Shown here: positions 1-11,633 of the stretch, piece after piece | Layout: every line of letters starts with the position of its first letter | How positions within the stretch are numbered: position 1 is the stretch's first letter | Assembly (NCBI GenBank): GCA_026929865.2 | Contig: CM049403.1 | Span: 6,222,001-6,286,000, forward strand | DNA length: 64,000 bases | Direction of reading: 5' to 3' | From: Hyperoplus lanceolatus | Lineage: Eukaryota > Chordata > Actinopteri > Uranoscopiformes > Ammodytidae | The notes under the pieces: model-generated | The model's database searches: none | The model's input: only the letters and a program-made list of their open reading frames with translations | Told to the model about the DNA's origin: nothing | Program-made: the position numbers and the translations under genes

Positions 1-378
1 AACACAAGGCCATCATTACTTGTTACACTGTATCTTGTACCTCTTGAAGTGTGGGTGGGTTTAGCTTTCATTCTAGCCACTGAGCTTATTGTATGTTAGT
101 CAATAAGCTCAGTGACTCTGTTGGAAAAATATTATACTTTTTTTTTAGTACGTCTCTGATAAAACGATATCAGGGGTAGTGATTTTGGAGACTATTTATT
201 AAATGATGACAATCACTACCATATTTTTGGGCGATTGCCAGGTTGTTGTGTCGATTGGCAGTAAATGTTCAACTATATTAATAATGTATTTGGAGTTGAC
301 ATTCCTTTTATTTATCTCCCTTCACAACAAGTGTCTGCTATACTGTATAAATGTTATGAATGCTGCATAGAAAGAAAA

Positions 379-379
<1 letters not shown>

Positions 380-458
<79 letters not shown>
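380..458. repeat. (TG)n microsatellite
   Basis: About 39 uninterrupted TG units on the plus strand, which is CA in the rab6b transcript. It lies in the last rab6b intron seen. Confidence 0.97.
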
Positions 459-462
<4 letters not shown>

Positions 463-904
463 TCATATTTCAAGGACTGAAAGGCTGCATTCTTCACGAT
501 TAAATGCTTCTTCCTGAAGAATAAAATGGCTGCAGCCCCTGACCTATCTTGAACAGGTGGAGCTGTGACATGCTCAATAACAACAGCAGATAGGAGGTGC
601 CAGTTAGCATAGCTCTGAGAGTAGAGACTCGAGTCACTGGTTTAAATGAGCCAACCTGCCTTTCCACCATAGACAAACCTGCAGGTGGCTCCTGCTAGAC
701 TGACTGCCCGCCCACTCATGCACTTGTCAGGCACCAGTACTAAAACACAGTTAACAAGAGAGTTGTTTAAAAACACAGGCAGCTGACAGCTATTCAAATA
801 GACGTCAGAATGCAGAGTTCATTTCAAGAAACATTAAAATAATAAAAATGTTTCCTCTGAGTTTAGTCTATTCACATACTATTAAGAACATTATTTTTCT
901 TTAT

Positions 905-1090
905 CAGGGGTTGGCCACCTTAGGCACGCATGGCACACTGGCAATCAGCAGTATGCATACCCTCTCAGGGGTTGGCCACCTTAGGCACGCATGGCACACT
1001 GGCAATAAGCAGTATGCATACCCTCTCAGGGTTTGGCCACCTTAGGCACGCATGGCACACTGGCAATCAGCAGTATGCATACCCTCTCAG
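905..1090. repeat. 61-bp minisatellite, three copies
   Basis: Three head-to-tail copies of a 61-bp unit start at 905, 966 and 1027. Each opens with CAGGGGTTGGCCACC or a near variant, and they differ at only a few bases. An ORF crosses the array, but it only reflects the repeat and shows no protein family. Confidence 0.95.
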
Positions 1091-1500
1091 CAGCATTTGA
1101 AATTGTGTAAAAAAGTACAGCCTTTATATGTGGCGTGTGAATGTACTGTTTGATTGGGTAGGCCACGCGCTCCAGCGAACATTTCCCACAGTGGGCGCTG
1201 CACGTGTCCTCAGTGCCAATATTTCCTAACGCACGCATGGTTCAGGCGCCGTAGCTGGGGGTAGAAGCCGCTCCAGTGCTGCCCGACTCGCTGGCTCTCC
1301 CCGGGGGAAGAAGCTCCAGTGATGCCCGGCGCAGTCGCCCTCTCAGCCGAGCGAATCTATACGAGCCGGCGCCCGCCTCGACCCTAGCCAGCAAGGAATC
1401 CATCGAGTTTAGTTTTTAGGGATTCAATAAATGCATCGGCCTGAAGACCCACACCACGTCACAGAACTACACAGGTGTCACTCTCCAAGAAACATTTAGC
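1091..1500. other. GC-rich unclassified segment, possible LTR remnant
   Basis: GC-rich sequence containing an AATAAA at 1426-1431, lying between the minisatellite and AT-rich intron. It looks like part of a retroelement terminal repeat, but I see no paired copy, target duplication or coding part. This is a weak guess. Confidence 0.2.
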
Positions 1501-1800
1501 CTACTGCTGCTGCTATAAGCACAGTAAGAGATGGAACGGTATTAGAGCAATCACGCTCATTTATTTTCTTCTTCTTTTCAATTATTTTAGTCAAGTAAAA
1601 ACAAAAATCGAATTTAGAAGGGGAGCTGGCCGAAATAGCAGCTGAAGTTTGTTCATTCCTAAAGATCTTTAGTTTTAAGATTGCATGAAACTCTCCCAAG
1701 TCTTTGTTGGAAAATATCCCATTTACTTATTATATGATCAACTCATTAAATGTATTTATATACAATTATAATATATAGGCCAGGCTACTCCTCCCAATAA

Positions 1801-1807
1801 CAATAAC

Positions 1808-1854
<47 letters not shown>

Positions 1855-1858
1855 TAAT
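1801..1858. repeat. (AAT)n microsatellite
   Basis: An AAT/ATA run with a few CAA interruptions at both ends, intronic in rab6b. Confidence 0.95.
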
Positions 1859-2172
1859 ATCTTGGTTTTATATAGTGCCTTTCAAGAAACCCAAGGAAGC
1901 TTCAATATTTAGGCTACACAAAAAAGTGATATGCCTAATGTAATATAATACAGTCACCATCCAAAACATAAAAAATACAGTGACATACATTTTGCGGTTC
2001 GCCCACCCCTAGTGAATGATGTGCCTCAATTAAACTTAATATTTAACTTGTTGTCGATTACATCACACTCATTAACAAGAACATTTCAAACTGGCACTCT
2101 GTGTCAAACAGGTTGCCACCCCTATTCTATATGATGAAAAGGGCTTTACGTGATATATGAGTAAAAGGATAC

Positions 2173-2239
2173 TCCCTTCTTTGCTTGTTTCTTGCATACT
2201 TTCCATGCCGGGAAGAGCAGCTGCCACACGTCGAAACAG
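2173..2239 (-). CDS. rab6b: rab6b exon 7, residues 166-187
   Basis: The 67-nt exon encodes LFRRVAAALPGMESMQETSK then EG, the helix alpha-5 and start of the hypervariable tail of Rab6. The acceptor is TTTTCCAG|CTGTTTCG. The donor is GGGA|GTATCC, which leaves one base (A) so that the next exon can complete ATG (Met188), as in other Rab6 genes. This is the weakest donor in the gene. No match to the final exon is seen between 1 and 2172, so it lies outside the window. Confidence 0.93.
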
Positions 2240-2439
2240 CTGGAAAAGAAAGAAAGAAAACAAAAGCACAATCAGGCAGACCAAATATCAACACTTATTT
2301 GTCCAACAGTTTGCCTTAATACAGTTCAGCAATTCATTCAAGGTTATGAACAGACGCAAACGGATACTACGGATATGAGATGCATTTGCAGAAAGCTGTG
2401 CACGAACCAACATGAATCCACCAGGCCAGAATGAAAGGC

Positions 2440-3185
2440 CCAGGTCTGGGGGACGCAGGAGGAGCCTGGCCAGGAGTCTACCCACACAGCCCAGTCCTTA
2501 CAAGTACCAGAGTATCTTGAACCCTGCAGATTAGTTCCACAGAATCAGATTAAGAGGCCCCCAGCCAGCAATCAGAGTGAATGGCTACAGTTCAACAAGG
2601 ATGTGTCCAACATCATTCAAGCCACATCTAAAGGAGATGCTGACAGTCTACTACCATCATAGTCAGCTATGCCTCAGAGGGGTTCGGCCACATAGAAAAA
2701 GGTAACACCAAGACCAGCCCCTACACCATGAACCCTAGGGCCGCCAAGATACACCAACTGTGACAGGAGCTTTGAACCCTCCAGAAACAGTACAAGACAT
2801 CTAGTGAGGAGGAGAAGCAAGCGTTAGCACAACTGCAAAACATCTTCCCAGATAAGCTGATGACCCTTCACAGAGCAGAGTGGCACAGGAGGCTGGGGAG
2901 AGAGAGAGACTTTCAAATCCCACTGGCTTTATGAAGCAGCTACATGGGGATAAGGGCAGTGTGCTCAACAGGGGAAGTCAATCGCTTTCTCCAGAACACC
3001 CTGAGCCAACCATTGGGGGAACAAGAGTTCCAACCCAACAAAGCTCTCCTCAGCCCAGACCCCCCAACAGCAGAGGGAGCCCAGTCTGAAGTAGGTTGTG
3101 ATGGTCATAAAGGCAGCTCTCTCAGCATCCGCTCCAGGCCCCAGTGGCGTACCCTAGCCTGTCTATAAGTGCTGCCCAGAGAGAG
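2440..3185 (+). mobile_element. Degenerate LINE fragment (RLE-type non-LTR retrotransposon)
   Basis: Translating all three forward frames recovers, in order and with frame changes, blocks typical of a fish non-LTR retrotransposon of the type with a restriction-like endonuclease: QFNKDVSNIIQATSKGDADS, then KQLHGDKG, then EVNRFLQNTLSQPLGEQE, then KAALSASAPGPSGVP. The last block normally precedes the reverse-transcriptase fingers. Frameshifts and stops show that it is dead. The family call rests on remembered protein patterns. The C-terminal part of what seems to be the same family is at 38370-39760 on the other strand. Confidence 0.6.
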
Positions 3186-4800
3186 GTTACATAAATATGA
3201 AAATGAATAACAAAAAGAAGGAAACAAAAACATGTCCAAATTAATCTAAATTGTTGCTAAAGACATAAGAAGATAGTCAGAAGTTCTGTCCTTAAAGGTA
3301 GTCTTATCGCTTTATTACTTCTCCTGTTTGGGACACTGGATGCCTAAAAGCCTAAATCTGCTGACACAACATCTCAGTGGGTAGTGATGCCACAGCCAAA
3401 CATTGTGGAGACTGCAGCATTGTGTCATTTGCTGTGACCTTTGTTTTGCAGGTTTCACACCACTATGTTCCAATCCTGGCATTTCACTGTTAAGAGTCCA
3501 CAGTCCTGAAGTAAGGCAAAGAAAGGCCTTCTATGTCTGTGCTGCTATGGGCTGAGAGAGGCGCCGCGCCTGCTAGCAACACCATTCACTGACAGCCACA
3601 ATACAGCTTGCCTTCGCTTATTAACTTAACAGACAGTCATTGTTTTCCACCACAAGCATCTGTCACAGACAAATCACTGTTGCTGAAGCGCTTCTCTTTG
3701 TATCTACAACCCACACATTTCTCATTTCTACTAATTATTTGTCACTCCAGAGGAATGAATACATGCCAAATTCAGTCTTTGTGAAATGCTGGTAGTGGCA
3801 GCATGGACTTAAGACAGCAAAACACTGCACTTACTTGCTCTGTATTTGCATAAAAAACAAGAGATCTTTAATGCTACCCGTGTGAGGTGTTAGCCCACTA
3901 GCAAAATGCAGCAATGACTTGTTCCTTGTTTGTTGCAGTGCGTGCTCACACTGCCAGATTCATACTATAACACTCTCCACAGTTGGTAGCATTAACCAGC
4001 CAGGAAGCATAGCAATGAAGCAAGAAAGGCAGTGAAGAAGAAGGCGCTCATAAAGAAAGCGTTTATAGCTGTCCCAAAGGCCACACTCATAAGCAGGGGG
4101 AGGCTGTCTCTGCGAGTAGCGTGTGAGGACACACTCGCTAAATACTGGGATGACCACATATTATCAGACAGGTTTTCCTAGAAGACAAGTCATGGTGCTG
4201 CTCATTTGAAAAGTGACAAAAAATGTTGAAATAATGAAGAGAGACAAGAGAGAGATCAATCCACACCTACTCCCTCCACTACCTCCACACACCTGGCCAA
4301 GTGCTGCAGGAAGTGTGTGTATAACATCGGAATAACGGTAACGGAAATTCAGTGACATAAATTCTTAGACTGCAGCCCAAACAGTTGGAATTGTATGGGG
4401 GAGGGGACTTTCTGATGCTGTTCAACCATCCGGGAAAACGCGTAGGTGGAAACATACTTACACCTGATGGCTGCCAGCTAGCAAACAGGAATTTAAATAA
4501 TGCACATTTCAAAAAAAAATAAAACGAGGAACTTAGCAAATAAGGAAATAATAGTATGAGAAAATAATTCAAACTGTTTGTCAGACATCTAGGATATATA
4601 CAATGCATTCTGATGAGAAACTAAATATAAATAGGATTCCTTAATAACCTTGGTATAATGAACATTAACATTAACAGATGTACAGATATTCATGTCAATG
4701 AGTGTCCCTAAATCAAATAGGTGCTGTAAGTATGGAACTCTGTGGCATACTGTAAAGCTATGGGATACTTTAAATCATTTGAAGAAAAATCTAACTTCCT
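3186..4800. other. rab6b intron 6, nothing recognised
   Basis: AT-rich intronic sequence between exons 7 and 6. I see no gene, element ends or tandem repeat of note in it. Confidence 0.5.
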
Positions 4801-4960
4801 GGCACCACAGTAGCTCACCTGGTAGAGTCGGTGCAGTATGTATGGTGGTTTCGTATTCTTGTCTCCTGCCTGGGCTGCGTGTCTCTCTGCCCTGTCTTTC
4901 CTGTCTCTCTAACAATGTCCAATCTATTAAAGCATTACAAAAAATGCCAAATAAGAAAAT
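4801..4960 (+). mobile_element. tRNA-derived SINE
   Basis: The head has a tRNA-like box A (TAGCTCACCTGGTAGAG) and a degraded box B (GGTTTCGTATTC). It is followed by a pyrimidine-rich CTGTCTTTCCTGTCTCTC stretch and a 3' tail containing ATTAAAGC and AAAAATGCC, as in common teleost SINEs. The box B damage and absent acceptor stem rule out a working tRNA gene. Confidence 0.75.
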
Positions 4961-5028
4961 TCTAATTTAAAAGGTTATTACACAATCTAATCAATAGGGG
5001 GAACCTGTGGTGTAAAGAATGTGTCTTA

Positions 5029-6030
5029 GGGTGTATTCACACATGCTGTGTTTAGTTCGGTTGAAACGAACTCAGGTGCACTTCCACCTTCGGTGCGCAT
5101 CTTTCAGACAGGTGTGAATACAGCAATCGCACCCAGGGGCGGACCAAACAAACGCTCCGAGACCCAGCTGAAGAGGTGGTCTCGATGCCTTCGAAACCAC
5201 TCTGCTCCAGTTCGTTTGTGGTGTGAATTTGGCCGGACTCGATCCGACCCAATTGCAGGAAGCACTGCGCCTCTTTCTTTCTTTTCTTTTTTAATAAATC
5301 GCCATCAGCTTCACATTATGGGAAAGTGTTGTTGTCGCCATTGTTAGGAAGATTAGTTGTGGTTTGACCGGGAGCCCGAGCGAAAATATTACATTTGATA
5401 ATGACGCGTGCGGATCAGCGATCAGATGGAGAGGAGCGTCTCCCGTAGCCTACAGTGCCAACAGGTTCACGCTGCGCTTTGCATGAAGTGTGTGTTTTTA
5501 TTGTTCTTCGTCAGTACTATCCCCGTGTCAGTTTGGTGCTGAACTGCCCCGAACTGACACCCACTGATACACAGCTAAATCAGCTGTGTTTCAGTTTGAG
5601 CCTATTCTTCACGCGAGCCGCGTCCAGCAGCAAGAATACAGTAAAAATGATGTTTCACATCGTAGGCTAGAAGCCACATAACGTGGCATTGACATGGGGC
5701 TACATATTATAACCATATGAAACAATAATAATTTGATGTGTTTCTTCTTTATTTATAGGCTAGATGTAGGCATTTTTATTATTTTTAACCATATTATATC
5801 AATGATATATTTCGCAGTTTTTACTTCGTTCTTCCTGCTTCTCTCCACCCCAGAATGTCTGTCCAATGAAAGAATGACTTCAGATCACATGTGGTTTTGC
5901 TTCGTATTGCTGGTTCACTTGCAAAAGGGGCAATATGAAAGTGGACCACACCAACAAAAAAAAATCCAAATTCTATTTGGTCTGGACCAAAGCAAGTGAA
6001 CTAACGGACTTTCCATGTGTGAATACACCC
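5029..6030. mobile_element. PIF/Harbinger-like non-autonomous DNA element
   Basis: The ends are inverted repeats GGGTGTATTCACACATG and CATGTGTGAATACACCC. Both sides are flanked by TTA (5026-5028 and 6031-6033), the 3-bp target duplication typical of PIF/Harbinger. The 1002-bp interior has no transposase that I recognise. It sits in rab6b intron 6, about 100 bp downstream (transcript sense) of exon 6. Confidence 0.75.
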
Positions 6031-6115
6031 TTAATGTACCACAAAATTAAAATTAACACTATCAATGAATCAGTTGGACTATATAACTATATAACATATA
6101 GAAGCACCAACGTTA

Positions 6116-6244
<129 letters not shown>

Positions 6245-6276
6245 TTATCAAAACACTGTAGATGAACGCATCAGAG

Positions 6277-6348
<72 letters not shown>
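6277..6348. repeat. (AAT)n microsatellite
   Basis: About 24 AAT units starting roughly 50 bp upstream (transcript sense) of the rab6b exon 6 acceptor. ORFs of poly-Asn or poly-Ile through it are artefacts. Confidence 0.97.
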
Positions 6349-6349
<1 letters not shown>

Positions 6350-7779
6350 ACAAAACAGAGACACAAAACACTGGCTTTTATTATCAAATCAAAGCTATAA
6401 TGAATAACTTTTTCCTATTACATTCAAGCCGTGGCCAAAGGAGTTGACACAAAACTTGATTAAGCCCATCAGCTCCACAAAACTCTTTCTGTATTTCACA
6501 TGGATGTACAGCAGAAGTTATAAAATCCAGTTGTGATCTACGAAGGCTTAACCTCATGTAAACGTACCAACAATGTTGTTGTAATTACTCAGGATTCCTC
6601 ATGGGGTCAACAGAAGTTACAGACTATAGCTTTAACATGCAACAAAGACACTGCAAAGCCCACTAGTTGCAGCTGACACTCCTGTTATTCGAGCCTAGAG
6701 AGGCTACACCAGACTTAATAAGCTAATGGACTGAGAGTGACTACATTTTCTTGCAAGAAATGAGAACAGCCTATTTTCATTATATTTGAATGAATCATTG
6801 ACTTTTTTTGGCTCTGGCTGTGAAACGGAGACTGTGTCAGATGTCTATTAACACAAACAGAGATATTGGTGCGGTCCTGCTGACTCCACAGCATGAGCGG
6901 CCGGCAGGTTTGTGAGGACGACCGCTTTGAATCAAGCTGCCTCTGGCCTTCTGGGAAAACCATGACGTAACCGCTCCATCTCCTTTGTTCCTCTCAACAA
7001 CAAAAAGGAATCTTGGCTGGTTAACCAACTAAACAAAAATACCACTTTTACTAACCTCTGAATGGTGTAACGGCTGTTTCAACATCCTCACATTTACAAT
7101 TGATCCTGTTGTGCAAAGCATCAAACTGACAAACATTATATACGTATATCAGTGATTCTTGAGAAGTGGGACAAAACAGGTGCAATGTTGAAAAAATACA
7201 AACCCTATGTTTAGGCAAATGAAATTACATGTATGTATCCAACATATACCAAGCTACTGAGCTACACTTTGATACAACCTCCAAGCTTTTATCCTTTTTA
7301 TCAAAATGGGCTTTTTACCTTGCCATTCCTTGTTTTGTGTCAACACCGTCAGACACCAAAAACACAAATTCATTTTCCCTCAATTTATGCTAGACCCATG
7401 AGAAGAATTGTGATCACAAGTATTCACCAAGACTGACATAGGCCACAAAAAATATTTTCAAAATGTATATGACTATAGATATTTTATATCGATTTTCCTC
7501 TATGTTCTTCAGTTGAACTGTGTAATTGAATGTTTAATTTAAAATTAACAGCAATCAAGATGTGTTTCAAATTTCAAAACACATTCTCATGTTAGGTGAC
7601 TGGTTAGATTTTCACATATGACCAACCATTCCTCAACAACTATGAAATATCATTATGTATTGTTATCATAATAATATAAATCTGACGGAGTTGACACATA
7701 TCTGACGGAGTTGACAAGTATATCTTATGAATTTGACATATCGGACGGTAGTGACAAAAACCCAGATAACCATCAAATA

Positions 7780-9410
7780 CACTCAACAAAAATATAAACG
7801 CAACACTTTTGTTTTTACTCCCATTTTTCATGAGATGGACTTAAAGATCTAAAATTCATTCCAGATACACAATATTACCATTTCTCTCAAACATTGTTCA
7901 CAAATCTGTCTAAATGTGTGATAGTGAGCACTTCTGCTTTGCTGAGATAATCCATCCCACCTCACAGGTGTGCCACATCAAGATGCTGATCTGACATCAT
8001 GATTAGTGCACAGGTGTGCCTTAGACTGTCCACAATAAAAGGCCACTCTGAAATGTGCATCTTTTTGCTTTATTGGGGGTCTGGGGACTCAGAACCAGTC
8101 AGTATCTGGTGTGACCACCATTTGCCTCATGCAGTGCAACACATCTTCTTCGCATAGAGTTTATCAGATTGTCAATTGTGGCCTGTGGAATGTTGGTCCA
8201 CTCCTCTTCAATGGCTGTGCGAAGTTGCTGGATATTAGTGGGAAGTGGTGCACGCTGTCGTATACGCCGGTCAAGCACATCCCAAACATGCTCAATGGGT
8301 GACATGTCCGGTGAGTATGCTGGCCATGCAAGAACTGGGACATTTTCAGCTTCCAAAAATTGTGTACAGATCCTTGCAACATGGGGCCTTGCATTATCTT
8401 GCTGAAACGTGAGGTGACGTTCATGGATTTATGGCACAACAATGGGCCTCAGGATCTCATCACGGTATCTCTGTGCATTCAAAATGCCATCAATAAAATG
8501 CACCTGTGTTCTTCGTCCATAATAGATGCCTGCCCATACCATAACCCCACCACCACCATGGGCCACTCGATCCACAACATTGACATCAGCAAAGCGCTCA
8601 CCCACACGACACCACACACGCTGTCTGCCATCTGCCCTGAACAATGTAAACCGAGATTCATCCGTGAAGAGAACACCTCTCCAACGCGCCAGACGCCATC
8701 GAATGTGAGCATTTGCCCACTCAAGTCTGTTACGGTGACGAGCTGGAGTCAGGTCAAGACCCCAATGAGGACGACGAGCATGCAGTTGAGCTTCCCTGAG
8801 ACGGTTTCTGACAGTTTGTGCAGAAATTGTTTGGTTATGCAAACCAATTGTTTCAGCAGCTGTCTCAGTGGCTGGTCTCAGACGATCTTGGAGGTGAACC
8901 TGCTGGATGTGGAGGTCCTGGGCTGGTGTGGTTACACGTGGTCTGCGGTTGTGAAGCCGGTTGGATGTACTGCCATATTCTCTGAAACGCCTTTGGAGAC
9001 GGCTTATGGTGGAGAAATGAACATTCAATGCACATGCAACAGATCTGGTTGACATTCCTGCTGTCAGCATGCCAATTGCACGCTCCCTCAATGCTTGTGG
9101 CATCTGTGGCATTTTGCTGTGAGACAAAACTGCACATTTCAGGGCGGCCTTTTATTGTGGACAGTCAAAGGCACACCTGTGCACTAATCATGATGTCAGA
9201 TCAGCATCTTGATGTGGCACACCTGTGAGGTGGGATGGATTATCTCAGCAAAGCAGAAGTGCTCACTATCACACATTTAGACAGATTTGTGAACAATGTT
9301 TGAGAGAAATGGTAATATTGTGTATTTGGAATGAATTTTAGATCTTTAAGTCTATCTCATGAAAAATGGGAACAAAAACAAAAGTGTTGCGTTTATATTT
9401 TTGTTGAGTG
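7780..9410 (-). mobile_element. Tc1/mariner-like transposon, copy A
   Basis: A 1631-bp element from CACTCAACAAAAATATAAAC to its inverse, flanked by TA at 7778-7779 and 9411-9412. The terminal inverted repeats are unusually long, about 280 bp (7780-8060 and 9130-9410). It carries one transposase reading frame on the minus strand. It is nested inside the element at 7149-10308 and in rab6b intron 5. A near-identical copy in opposite orientation lies at 11634-13240. Confidence 0.93.
8099..9127 (-). pseudogene. Tc1-like transposase with one in-frame stop (copy A)
   Basis: The reading frame spans 342 codons, the usual length for Tc1 transposases, with ATG at 9127 and the terminal stop at 8099. It has an N-terminal paired-like helix-turn-helix DNA-binding region (about residues 8-60) and a DD34E catalytic domain. 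Asp156 is in LFTDESRF, Asp244 in QQDNARPH, and Glu279 in SPDMSPIEH, 34 residues after Asp244. A single TAA at codon 233 (8429-8431) falls before the second Asp, so two of the three catalytic residues are lost. No frameshift is seen. The other copy carries the same stop. Confidence 0.93.
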
Positions 9411-11633
9411 TACGTAGAATAATCAATAACAGTGATTTTATAACAGCATATTATTGGTTGAGCGTTAATTCAAGATTCACATTACAGTCTTTCAATCAGA
9501 CTTGCTCTAAAAGACTCAGACCAAATCGCCTCATTTTGTATATATTCCTGTACTTTTTTAAGAATCATCCATGTCAAAAGAAGATTGTGAGAGTTTCCAT
9601 AAATACAGTATTAGAAAAACTAAACCCTATTCCTGTATTTAATATAATTAAAATAACTTGAAAACCACCCAAATATGATGCCTTCACATTGAATGTCAAC
9701 TCCGTCATTGGCCTGTCACCACCGTCAGACAGAGTTGACATTTGACGGTGTTGACATATTTAACGTTTCTTTAACAAAACAAATGGAATTAATATAGTTA
9801 GCCATTTGATTTTTTCTGTTGATGTCGCAGAGGTAGAATGTGACAAGAGGTCCTTCATAGTGACAGCTGCCCCTTATTTTGGCTGATTTTCTTACATTTT
9901 AATGGATTGTCTGAGGGTGGTGACAAAAAGTGTCCCACCACTTTGAAACCATATAAAACATGAATGTGTTGAAGAAAAACTGTTTATATTGATATGAGAG
10001 ATTATTTAGTGTTGCTTATGATGATAAAAGTGTTTTTTAATCATTAAACTACATTTTTAATAGGTTTTATTGCATATGAAAGATTGAAACCCTCTCTGTG
10101 GACACACTGTTTTGGATTTTGTGAGAAGATAACAAGTGTCATATATTTGACATAATAATGATACAATTTAATTTAAGGGGATAATTGTGCTCCAGACATT
10201 CTATTCTTAATCCCTAATAACATCTACGATTTTAAATATTTTTATTTTTAAAGATAACAGCAGTTTCATATGGAAGACGGCCTTTTGCTGGTTCTCAAGA
10301 ATCACTGATATGTGACCCTCCACTCCTTTGATGAATACCTCCTTTGCATCAGAGCAAACAGAAGAAAGAGAAATGCAGTCTTTGTGAGATAGGAAAGGGA
10401 CGTTCCTGATGCGAGAACAAGAGACACTGCTGCACTAGAGTATTTACATAAGAACACCACCTGAGTTGCACCAGTGCGGCTGTGGCTATTTCTAGATGCA
10501 TGCATCTTGAGTTCCAACTTAAACAACACACCACGCAAGACACTTGGCAAGAAAATTGTCTAAAGGATGCACAGTATGTGGCATCCTGGCAACCCTCATG
10601 CACGCTAGTGGGCATTTGGAGAGTCACAGCAGTTCTGTCCTGAAATATGACCTCAACTTTCACTGAAAACCACAGTGTATGCAAAAACAAGAGAGCCCTA
10701 CCATTTCTATCCATGGTCGTTATTAATGTAAGCATAACAAGTTGATAAGAAGATTCATTTGAGTTTGGCTACCTTTGTTGCTTATTTCTTTGTACGGTAG
10801 TGTTACCACATGCATACTTGTTGTGGAATATTCAAAAGTTGACCTGTGATCTTTCACTGCGATGTTTGATGACGTATTGAATGCTAATGTTGCTCAGGTT
10901 CAGATGGAAGTCTACACAGGCAAATATTTGCTAACATGCTCACTTTAACAAATGAATTAGGTCATAATATGCCAATATTGTGTTCACAGCTTGTTGAGTT
11001 GCCCCAAAGTGGCCAAAACAAATCAATGAATGCAGGTGTAATATAAGCGTCAACCGTGTAGTATATATAACATGGATGTTGTATTATTTGTGTTCCCTGT
11101 TTGTTTAAATTATGTATTAAAAAGCATGAACATAGGTTTGTGTATAATAGATGAAATCACATAAATCCCATCACACTCATGTGAAGGCCCCCAGATCATT
11201 CAGGTTGATTGTATTGAGTCGGAGAACATTAGCATGAACACTGACTGCACACACAGAGTATTGTAGGGCAAAAGAAGAGAACAGCCCAACAAGATACTGA
11301 TTAAATGCACAGACTGAGAAAAGTTAAAAGAAAAAGTCCCTGAGCTACGTCCTGTCAGTGAACAGCACATCAGGCTCCACTTGGTTGAAGCAGCCTAGTG
11401 TACAATGCACAGGCTCCTGGGACCCTGCACAACCTAAACTGTGCATGGCATACCTCCCCTTAGCACTGAACGCTGTGGAAAGCTCCACCACGCATGAATG
11501 AACGCACCAACAAACACAGAGAGACCCACTGCTCCTCTCCAGCACCTGTTATTCAAACAGACAAGCAATAAACCCAGATCTCTCTTGTCCAATAAAGTCA
11601 AAGGTAGGGTTAGCTGTGTCTGTGTTGATAATA

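Larger units (their letters stand above)
7149..10308. mobile_element. TA-flanked inverted-repeat DNA element, host of a nested Tc1
   Basis: Termini TCAGTGATTCTTGAGAA (7149-7165) and its exact inverse (10292-10308) are each flanked by TA. Removing the nested Tc1-like element at 7780-9410 leaves about 1.5 kb. Subterminal regions on both sides carry many copies of a TGACGG-GTTGACA-like motif in both orientations. No transposase is seen, so it is non-autonomous. The superfamily is unresolved. Confidence 0.6.

Noticed and set aside
265..480. ORFs of repeated Cys-Val, His-Thr or Asn/Ile across microsatellites (also 14943-15470, 59705-60087, 6135-6447, 45732-45950)
   Set aside because: They are translations of dinucleotide or trinucleotide repeats with no flanking coding signal.
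905..1090. CRISPR-like array
   Set aside because: Direct repeats are contiguous with no spacers, and the host is a vertebrate.
8360..9052. 230-codon plus-strand ORF
   Set aside because: It is the antisense of the Tc1-like transposase. The minus-strand frame carries the recognisable DDE domain.
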